From positions 1-5,923 of the forward strand of contig CAYJBP010000127.1 of assembly GCA_964368605.1 (NCBI GenBank): a stretch of 5,923 nt of DNA, written 5' to 3'. Below the pieces are notes generated by a model. The model was not told where the DNA came from. It made no database searches and saw only the letters and a list, made by a program, of their open reading frames with translations. The translations under genes and the position numbers were made by a program. The stretch is from CAYJBP01 sp964368605. Lineage in GTDB: Bacteria; Bacillota; Dehalobacteriia; UBA4068. Below are positions 1 to 5,005 of this stretch, piece by piece; position 1 is the first letter of the stretch, and each line of letters opens with the position of its first letter.

Positions 1-50
1 CTTTTGGCGCAGCCAAAATAGCCGTCATATACCTTTTGGCGCAGCCAAAA
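1..50. repeat. Two exact copies of an 18-base palindromic repeat
   Basis: The unit CTTTTGGCGCAGCCAAAA occurs at 1-18 and again, base for base, at 33-50, separated by 14 unrelated bases. Each copy is itself a hairpin: arm TTTTGGC, loop GCA, arm GCCAAAA. No third copy follows at the same 32-base spacing, so if this is an array it extends off the left edge of the window. The unit is too short, and the spacer too short, for a CRISPR repeat. It looks like a small intergenic palindromic (REP-like) element, but copies elsewhere in the genome would have to be seen to call it a family. Two of the three plus-strand frames are open from the edge to stops at 63-65 and 77-79, so the end of a convergent gene cannot be excluded. 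Confidence 0.75.
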
Positions 51-63
51 CAGCTAAACAAAT

Positions 64-110
64 AAAACCACTTAATTAGGATAACAAATACCTAATTTTA
101 AGTGGTTTTT
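64..110. terminator. Probable bidirectional Rho-independent terminator
   Basis: The arm at 64-80 (AAAACCACTTAATTAGG) pairs with the arm at 91-109 across a ten-base loop at 81-90. Twelve base pairs (64-75 with 98-109) and five more (76-80 with 91-95) are perfect, with a two-base T bulge at 96-97. On the plus strand the stem ends in a run of five T at 106-110. On the minus strand it runs into TTTTATTTGTTT. Both readings are therefore terminator-like, although the stem is AT-rich. It would end the minus-strand operon about 280 bases after the last stop codon, and also any plus-strand gene entering from the left edge. Confidence 0.7.
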
Positions 111-347
111 GCTTATTAATTTACCTTCGCTACCTGCCTGCTGCAGGATTATTGCCTTCTTAAACAAGTTATTGCTTAGTAGATTAGTTGCTGCAAGGCA
201 CTTCATTTCTATTTGCTTTGCAAATAGAAATAGCAGCTTTATCTTTCAAGCTTTATCGTTTTCATCAACTCTTTTTTTGCTTTTTAATTCCTGTTTATTC
301 TTTAGCTTCGTTATTTGCTTGAAAGATTTTTAAAAGATTAAAACCTT
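111..347. other. Non-coding intergenic stretch with inverted repeats
   Basis: I see no credible gene here. The longest plus-strand frame (109-333) begins at a TTG inside the terminator arm, has no ribosome-binding site and reads as low-complexity hydrophobic residues from a T-rich strand. What the stretch does hold is symmetry. There is an 11-base palindrome CCTGCTGCAGG at 137-147 and a perfect 12-bp hairpin at 205-231 (listed separately). The 11-base sequence ATCTTTCAAGC at 241-251 is repeated in inverted form at 317-327. The 9-base direct repeat AGCTTTATC lies at 235-243 and 249-257. The minus strand, in which it would be transcribed as operon 3' UTR, is A-rich around 260-340. A structured UTR or decayed intergenic DNA are both possible. 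Confidence 0.5.
205..231. repeat. Perfect 12-bp inverted repeat (hairpin)
   Basis: ATTTCTATTTGC at 205-216 and GCAAATAGAAAT at 220-231 are exact reverse complements around a three-base TTT loop. An outer GCTGC (190-194) and GCAGC (233-237) could extend the structure by five more pairs across an internal loop. No T-run follows on either strand, so it is not a standard terminator. It may be a dispersed palindromic element, an RNA stem in the 3' UTR of the upstream operon that slows 3' exonuclease decay, or a protein-binding site. The symmetry is certain; the function is not known. Confidence 0.7.
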
Positions 348-371
348 GTTCTTTTTTTGAAAAAAAAGAAC
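348..371. repeat. A/T-rich hairpin just downstream of the MATE gene
   Basis: GTTCTTTTTTT at 348-358 is the exact reverse complement of AAAAAAAGAAC at 361-371, with only GA between, so the real loop must open to four or more bases. It lies 15 bases past the MATE stop codon on the minus strand and could be a weak terminator or a 3' end-protecting stem. No uninterrupted T-run follows it in the minus direction; the next bases read AAGGTTTTAATC. I therefore regard it as a weaker termination candidate than the hairpin at 64-110. Confidence 0.45.
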
Positions 372-386
372 CAAAAAAACTTTTAA

Positions 387-1733
387 CTATTCCTCAATTT
401 TTACCATGCCTTTATTAAGCCATTTGCCACTTCGGTAACGCCATTGCGTAATCGCACAGCCTGTTACCCAGGCCAAAGGTAAACTATAATACACACTTCT
501 AAAATCAATAAAGGTTTCGGCCATTATATATGCCGATATTACCCTAATACTTAAATTAACAAAACTAGCTATAGCAGGTGCCTTAACATCCCCTACCCCT
601 TGCAATAACCCGGCCGTTATATTATTGATAGTAGAAAAAACAATAAACATCAATAATATATTCAAATGCTCCCTACCACGAATAAAGGCATCGCCGGTTA
701 AATTAAATATCCCCAAAGCCTCATCACCAATTAGATAAGTTATCGCAATCATTATAAAACAAAAAATACAACCCAAAATAAGAGTTTGATTATAAGCATT
801 CTTAACCCTATCTACCCGCCCTGCCCCTATATTTTGGCCGGCAAAATTAGCCATCGCCGTATTAAAAGCATTAGACGGAATATAAATTAAAGCATCCATA
901 CGCTGCATTGCCGCATAACCCTCAATACTGGGGGCCCCAAAACTATTAACCAAACGCTGCAAAACAATAAAACCAATAGCCATTGTAGAACTTTGAAGCA
1001 AAATCGGCGCTGTTAAACGCCAAATCGATTTAATATAGTTCTTCTTAATAATAAATTCGGCTCGGCTAAGCCGCAATTGGGGATGGTTTTTCCATAAATA
1101 AATGCTAGCCGCAATCCCCGAACCAAAAATAGAAATAGCCGTAGCCCATGCCGCACCGGCAACTGCCCAGTCGAAAACCAGCACAAATAATAAATCCAAA
1201 CCCACATTAAGCACAGCCGAAATCAATAGAAAAATAACCGCGCCCTTAGAATCACCATGCGCCCGCAATGCCCCATAAACAATATTATAAAGCATTTGCC
1301 CACTCATCGCCAAAACATAAACACGGAAATAAATCAAACTATCCGCCAACATCTCCGGTGGAGTGCCAAAAAAATCCTCGAATAATAACCGCGAAAATAA
1401 AAGCACTACAACAGATAACCCCAAAGCCAATAACATACAAAACTTTAAGGCCGTTGCAAAAATGGTTTTAACATCAGCATGCTTATTAGCTCCCACATAT
1501 TGAGAAATAATAATACTGCTACCTGCACCAAAACTGGTAGAAACCAAGTTTAATAACCAAACAACAGGGTTGCTAATCCCAATTGCGCCCAAGGCCGTTG
1601 CACTTACAAAACGACCTACAATAATCGCATCAATCATCATATAGGTGGTTTGAATTACCAAAGCACCCATCAAAGGCAAAGCAAAATTAAAAACCAAACG
1701 CCACTCTTTACCTTTAGTTAAATCTACCTGCAT
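387..1733 (-). CDS. MATE-family multidrug/metabolite exporter, DinF/NorM-like
   Basis: This is a complete 448-residue membrane protein of the usual size for a MATE transporter. MATE proteins have 12 transmembrane helices in two homologous halves and export cationic or amphipathic compounds in exchange for Na+ or H+. The duplication is readable. Residues 77-90 (SQYVGANKHADVKT) correspond to 298-311 (AGQNIGAGRVDRVK), and GALRAHGDSKGA near 154-165 corresponds to GLLQGVGDVKAP near 375-386. The first helix carries the family-typical acidic residue (Asp35, in YMMIDAIIVGR), which in NorM-type proteins takes part in cation coupling. The ATG is supported by GAGG at 1740-1743, six bases upstream. It is the last gene of the operon, 29 bases after the threonine synthase-like gene. 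The family assignment is firm. The exported substrate cannot be read from sequence, and its position behind two amino-acid enzymes only hints at an amino-acid-derived product. Confidence 0.95.
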   Translation of the reverse strand: MQVDLTKGKEWRLVFNFALPLMGALVIQTTYMMIDAIIVGRFVSATALGAIGISNPVVWLLNLVSTSFGAGSSIIISQYVGANKHADVKTIFATALKFCMLLALGLSVVVLLFSRLLFEDFFGTPPEMLADSLIYFRVYVLAMSGQMLYNIVYGALRAHGDSKGAVIFLLISAVLNVGLDLLFVLVFDWAVAGAAWATAISIFGSGIAASIYLWKNHPQLRLSRAEFIIKKNYIKSIWRLTAPILLQSSTMAIGFIVLQRLVNSFGAPSIEGYAAMQRMDALIYIPSNAFNTAMANFAGQNIGAGRVDRVKNAYNQTLILGCIFCFIMIAITYLIGDEALGIFNLTGDAFIRGREHLNILLMFIVFSTINNITAGLLQGVGDVKAPAIASFVNLSIRVISAYIMAETFIDFRSVYYSLPLAWVTGCAITQWRYRSGKWLNKGMVKIEE

Positions 1734-1739
1734 AGTAAA

Positions 1740-1743
1740 CCTC
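1740..1743 (-). promoter_or_regulatory. Ribosome-binding site of the MATE gene
   Basis: GAGG lies six bases before the ATG in the 29-base gap after the threonine synthase-like gene. It is the only SD-like run in the gap and fixes the start. The gap has no obvious terminator. Confidence 0.65.
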
Positions 1744-1762
1744 GATTAAATATGGTATATGT

Positions 1763-2977
1763 TTAAAAATCAATATCATCCAAAGCACTGCTATCAGGCT
1801 TAATACGCAGCGGCTCCGGAGCAGCCAACAAGGCGCTTTGAATATCCTTTAGCCCATTACCGGTGATTATGCTCACAATTTTAGCCTCTTTTTCGATTAA
1901 GCCCAAGCCAACAGCCTTTTTAAGGCCGGCAGTAGCCGCCACTCCGGCCGGCTCACCAAAGATGCCACAGCCTGACCCCAATTCACGCATCGCCGCCAAA
2001 ATTTCCTCATCGCTAACCTCGATAGTTAAGCCATTAGATGCCTTAATAGCAGCTAAGGCCTTATCGGGATTACGCGGTAAGCCTACTGCAATGCTGTCGG
2101 CCAAAGTATTTTCGGGCATCGATTTTAATTTACTCTGCTCACGCCAAGCCCGATTTATCGGATAACAACCCGCAGCCTGCACGCTTAATAAGCGTGGCAG
2201 TTTATCGATAAAACCAATTTGATATAAATCATAAAAGCCTTGCCAAACACCTGCTATCGTGCAGCCATCCCCTACCGAAACGCAAACATAATCGGGGGCT
2301 TGCCAATTAAGTTGCTCACAGATTTCCAAGGCCACCGTTTTTTTGCCTTCTGATAAGTACGGATTAATCGCTGCATTACGATTATACCAGCCAAAACGCT
2401 CAATTGCCGCCTGCGATAAGGCAAAAGTTTGCTCATAATCGCCATCAACTATCATCACTTTAGCCCCAAAAATCAAAAGCTGGGCAATTTTACCCTTAGG
2501 CGCGCGGCTGGGCACAAAAATATAGCTTTTTAAACCGCAAGATGCCGCCTGACCTGCCAAGGAAGAAGCCGCATTACCGGTAGAGGAGCAAGCAATGCTC
2601 TGCTGGCCAGCCTCCATTGCCTTAACCACAGCCATAGCACTAGCCCGATCTTTTAATGAAGAAGTCGGATTTTGACCATCATCTTTTAAATAAAGATTAG
2701 GCAGTCCCAAAAAGCCGGGCTTATGATACAAAGGCGAATAGCCAACCGCCAAGGGCGGCAAGGCCGCATTTGCCCCAATCGGCAATAAGGCGCTATAACG
2801 CCACATATTAAAATTGCGATTAGTAACCAAGGCATCGCGATCAAAATTGGCCTTGATGGCCTGATAATCATAAATTACCTGTAAAAGGCCGCCGCAAGCC
2901 GGACAAAGTGTATTGTCCGGCTTGGCAGAAATTATCGCATCACAACTTATACATTTTAGTTTAAAATTATCACTCAT
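1763..2977 (-). CDS. thrC: Threonine synthase-like PLP enzyme with N-terminal zinc ribbon
   Basis: This complete 404-residue protein fits the threonine synthase family, which converts O-phosphohomoserine to threonine with PLP in the cytoplasm. It opens with a four-cysteine zinc ribbon (Cys9, Cys12, Cys25, Cys28), as in many class II threonine synthases. The PLP lysine is Lys109 in NPTSSLKDRAS. SSTGNAASS (131-139) is the substrate/carboxylate loop, and SVGDGCTIAG (234-243) is the phosphate-cradling glycine loop. The C-terminal TGNGLKD (372-378) is characteristic of threonine synthases. The common NPTGSFKDR motif is changed to NPTSSLKDR, a variant still compatible with PLP binding. The ATG lies three bases after the upstream PLP gene, and its AGGA ribosome-binding site sits inside that gene's last codons, so translation is probably coupled. 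No hom or thrB is nearby, so a related substrate (a threonine synthase-like paralogue or a lyase) cannot be ruled out. The family is certain; the exact reaction is likely but not proven. Confidence 0.85.
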   Translation of the reverse strand: MSDNFKLKCISCDAIISAKPDNTLCPACGGLLQVIYDYQAIKANFDRDALVTNRNFNMWRYSALLPIGANAALPPLAVGYSPLYHKPGFLGLPNLYLKDDGQNPTSSLKDRASAMAVVKAMEAGQQSIACSSTGNAASSLAGQAASCGLKSYIFVPSRAPKGKIAQLLIFGAKVMIVDGDYEQTFALSQAAIERFGWYNRNAAINPYLSEGKKTVALEICEQLNWQAPDYVCVSVGDGCTIAGVWQGFYDLYQIGFIDKLPRLLSVQAAGCYPINRAWREQSKLKSMPENTLADSIAVGLPRNPDKALAAIKASNGLTIEVSDEEILAAMRELGSGCGIFGEPAGVAATAGLKKAVGLGLIEKEAKIVSIITGNGLKDIQSALLAAPEPLRIKPDSSALDDIDF

Positions 2978-2980
2978 AAA

Positions 2981-4444
2981 TTATAATCCTACTTGTTGAT
3001 TAAACTGTTCAATCAATTGGTCGATTTTGCCAACTTGATTATATAAAGCCGGCCAATAATTATCATAATCATACCATTGGCTTTGCAATTCGTCTACATC
3101 TTTACCTTGTTGCTCCACCCAAGTATAATATTTTAAATTATGAATGCGCTTTTTGGCAGCATAGGTTAACTCTTCAAGATTATCTACAGTTAACCCCAGC
3201 ATAAAGCGCTCATGATCACAAGCTGCCCGCATTAAATCATAGGCACCTTTTTCGGCATTTAATTCCTCTAAGCGGGATAAATACATCTCGGCCGAATCGG
3301 TAAGCACGGTAATAACCACATCTTGCTCACCTAATTCATAGTATTTGGCAAACTTAATTGCCGAAAGCATATTAGCAATGCCGGATATACCAAGCCAACT
3401 TAATTTATCAATAAATTCGGCATCTAAGCCTAAATTATCGGCCAAATATTGTTGGCCTGCATCTTCATTAAATAAGCGTAACAAATTATGGCTATTTTCG
3501 TCATCAATTGCCATAACCATATCACTATTTTTTACATTGTGAATAAAGGGGATATGCTTATCACCAATGCCCTCGATACGATGATCGCCAAAGCCATTAT
3601 TGAGCAAGGTGGGGCATTGCAAGGCCTCGGCTACCGCTAGCTTGGCATAACGGAAATGATCTTTAATATAATCGCCGGAGGCTAAAGTGCCTGCCGAACC
3701 TGAGGTTAAGCAAACCCCTGCTAAGCGGCTATTACCATCATCAACTGCCGCAAAGGCCTCGGCCATAGCAGGCCCTGTAACATGATAATGCCAAAGGCTA
3801 TTGGCCAATTCCTGGAATTGATCCAAGATTATAACATCGGGGCGAGTTTGTCGCAATTCATGCACTTTATCGAATATCTCTTTAACATTACTTTCGCAGC
3901 CCGGGGTGGCAATAATTTCGCCGGCTACCGTCTTTAGCCACTCAAAGCGCTCTTTGCTCATTCCCTCCGGCAAGATGGCAATAGAATGACAACCTAAAAG
4001 CGCCGAATTATAAGCACCACCACGGCAATAATTACCGGTAGAAGGCCAGGCAGCCTTATGATAAGTAGGGTCGAACTGGCCGGTAATTAAGCGAGTTAAA
4101 AGGCAACTAATCGAAGCCCCAACCTTATGGCAACCTGTGGGGAACCATTTGCCGGCCAAGGCAATAACCCTGGCCTTGGTGCCGGTTAAAGCAGAGGGAA
4201 ATTCGATAAAATTAACGCCTCCATAAAGCCCACCTTTTTCAACAGGTTGATTATGCCAATTTACTCGAAATAAATTAGTAGCATCGATATCCCAAAGCCC
4301 GATATCGGTCAATTTATTTTTAATCGGGGCAGGAATTAAAGCCGGATCACGCATTTGAGCATAGGTTGGAATAATAATATTACGTTTGCGAGCATGCTCA
4401 ATAGTATTAGCTAAAGCCTTTTCATTAATCTGTAAATTAATCAT
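2981..4444 (-). CDS. Fold-type II PLP-dependent enzyme of unknown substrate (CysK/CBS/TrpB-related)
   Basis: This complete 487-residue protein belongs to the tryptophan synthase beta superfamily of PLP enzymes. Lys107 in TGCHKVGAS is the likely Schiff-base lysine; the preceding His recalls the HK pair of TrpB. STGN at 135-138 is the substrate-carboxylate loop, and TSGSAGT at 247-253 is the glycine-rich phosphate cradle. IEGIGDKHIP near 290-299 matches the GIG..FIP motif of cysteine synthase and cystathionine beta-synthase. LTDSAEMYLS at 381-390 matches their LPDS segment, making Ser384 the probable partner of the pyridine nitrogen. It is much longer than CysK (about 310 residues), with roughly 95 extra residues at each end that I cannot assign. 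I recall near-identical motif blocks in proteins of anaerobic Firmicutes labelled only 'PLP-dependent protein subunit beta'. The ATG is fixed by GGGAGG, which overlaps the Nudix stop codon. The PLP enzyme call is firm; the reaction (beta- or gamma-replacement, lyase or thiolase) is unknown. Confidence 0.92.
   Translation of the reverse strand: MINLQINEKALANTIEHARKRNIIIPTYAQMRDPALIPAPIKNKLTDIGLWDIDATNLFRVNWHNQPVEKGGLYGGVNFIEFPSALTGTKARVIALAGKWFPTGCHKVGASISCLLTRLITGQFDPTYHKAAWPSTGNYCRGGAYNSALLGCHSIAILPEGMSKERFEWLKTVAGEIIATPGCESNVKEIFDKVHELRQTRPDVIILDQFQELANSLWHYHVTGPAMAEAFAAVDDGNSRLAGVCLTSGSAGTLASGDYIKDHFRYAKLAVAEALQCPTLLNNGFGDHRIEGIGDKHIPFIHNVKNSDMVMAIDDENSHNLLRLFNEDAGQQYLADNLGLDAEFIDKLSWLGISGIANMLSAIKFAKYYELGEQDVVITVLTDSAEMYLSRLEELNAEKGAYDLMRAACDHERFMLGLTVDNLEELTYAAKKRIHNLKYYTWVEQQGKDVDELQSQWYDYDNYWPALYNQVGKIDQLIEQFNQQVGL
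2987..2991 (-). promoter_or_regulatory. Ribosome-binding site of thrC inside the upstream gene
   Basis: TAGGA falls within the final codons of the upstream PLP enzyme gene, nine bases before the thrC ATG. The upstream stop codon lies between the site and the ATG. A ribosome finishing the first gene would cover this site, which predicts translational coupling of the two PLP enzymes. Confidence 0.55.
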
Positions 4445-4449
4445 CTAAA

Positions 4450-4455
4450 CCTCCC
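4450..4455 (-). promoter_or_regulatory. Ribosome-binding site overlapping the Nudix stop codon
   Basis: GGGAGG begins with the last G of the Nudix TAG stop codon (4455-4457) and sits five bases before the ATG of the long PLP enzyme. The stop/SD overlap fixes the start and suggests coupled translation of the two genes. Confidence 0.7.
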
Positions 4456-4994
4456 TATTTTTTGCGATTTGCCAATAAATCCTGATAGGCATAAATGGCA
4501 GCAATGGTTTTGCCATCGCAGATTTCATTGCTATATATTTTTTGCTTGGCATCGGCCAAGCTATAACGCTCTATTTCGATTTCTTCATCTTGATCTAAAT
4601 TTTGGCTTCCTTCATAAATTTGCTCGGCCAAATAATAGTAAATACGCTCATTGCATATGCCAATCGAACTATAAAGCCAACCTAAAGGGATAAGCAAATC
4701 GGTTTTGTAGCCGGTTTCTTCCTCTAATTCCCGATAGGCGCAATCCAAAGGATGCTCATCTTTTTCGCAAAGCCCGGCCGGGATTTCTAAGGAGTTAATA
4801 CCTGCCGCATGACGATATTGACGCACAAAAAGAATCATCCCATCTGTGTCAACCGCCAAAACAGCGGCCGCATCATCATGCTCAACAATTTCTCTAATCG
4901 AAGTTAAGCCGTTTTCGAATTCAATAGTATCCTTATAAACATTAATAATTTTGCCTTGATAAATCTGCTCGCGACCGGTTGTTTTATAGCTCAT
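4455..4994 (-). CDS. nudF: Nudix hydrolase, ADP-ribose pyrophosphatase type
   Basis: This complete 179-residue protein has the size of bacterial ADP-ribose pyrophosphatases, which cleave ADP-ribose to AMP and ribose 5-phosphate in the cytoplasm with divalent metal. The Nudix box is canonical at residues 74-96: Gly74, Glu80, then Arg88-Glu89, Glu92-Glu93, Gly95 and a hydrophobic residue (Tyr96). Upstream, LFVRQYRHA (55-63) and SLEIPAG (68-74) are typical of the NudF subfamily, and the acidic DQDEEIEIE stretch (135-142) matches its catalytic C-terminal loop. One oddity is the segment 16 residues after the box glycine: ADP-ribose enzymes usually have a proline in an SPG-like motif, but here it reads SSIGICNE, with Ile111 in that place. 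A related substrate is therefore possible. The ATG is preceded by a perfect GAGGAGG. It begins 11 bases after the coiled-coil gene. Confidence 0.9.
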   Translation of the reverse strand: MSYKTTGREQIYQGKIINVYKDTIEFENGLTSIREIVEHDDAAAVLAVDTDGMILFVRQYRHAAGINSLEIPAGLCEKDEHPLDCAYRELEEETGYKTDLLIPLGWLYSSIGICNERIYYYLAEQIYEGSQNLDQDEEIEIERYSLADAKQKIYSNEICDGKTIAAIYAYQDLLANRKK

Positions 4995-4998
4995 ACTG

Positions 4999-5005
4999 CC
5001 TCCTC
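4999..5005 (-). promoter_or_regulatory. Strong ribosome-binding site of the Nudix gene
   Basis: GAGGAGG, a full match to the consensus anti-SD complement, begins directly after the stop codon of the coiled-coil gene and ends four bases before the ATG. It is the strongest SD in the window. Confidence 0.75.

Noticed and set aside
1..50. CRISPR array
   Set aside because: Only two repeats of 18 bases with a 14-base spacer are present, the repeat is fully palindromic, and no cas gene is in view.
1..79. Possible C-terminal end of a plus-strand gene entering from the left
   Set aside because: Two different frames are open (stops at 63-65 and 77-79) and neither can be favoured; the palindromic repeats explain the sequence equally well.
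109..333. Plus-strand 74-codon open frame rich in Phe, Leu and Ser
   Set aside because: It begins at a TTG inside the terminator stem, has no ribosome-binding site, and its hydrophobicity follows from the T-rich strand; it runs through the perfect hairpin at 205-231.
75..347. Minus-strand fragments: a Lys-rich frame ending KKRVDENDKA and, after its stop, a 44-codon ATG frame beginning MKCLAATNLL
   Set aside because: The first has no start codon after its upstream stop and only 28 codons. The second lacks a Shine-Dalgarno sequence and runs through the terminator. Decayed gene remnants are conceivable but not supported.
1734..1762. Internal promoter before the MATE gene (AT-rich gap with TATACC- and TATTTAAT-like runs)
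   Set aside because: The gap is only 29 bases, any -35 would lie inside thrC, and AT-rich DNA gives such matches readily; no clear pair with correct spacing could be picked.
2981..4444. Identification of the long PLP enzyme as OrtB (2-amino-4-ketopentanoate thiolase beta) or diaminopropionate ammonia-lyase
   Set aside because: OrtB carries a KDR-type PLP-lysine motif as I recall it and should be accompanied by OrtA, and diaminopropionate ammonia-lyase is about 400 residues; here the motif is CHKVGAS, the length is 487 residues and no OrtA is present.
1863..4693. Plus-strand open frames within thrC, the long PLP gene and the Nudix gene
   Set aside because: They are antisense shadows of strongly supported minus-strand genes, without ribosome-binding sites or recognisable motifs.
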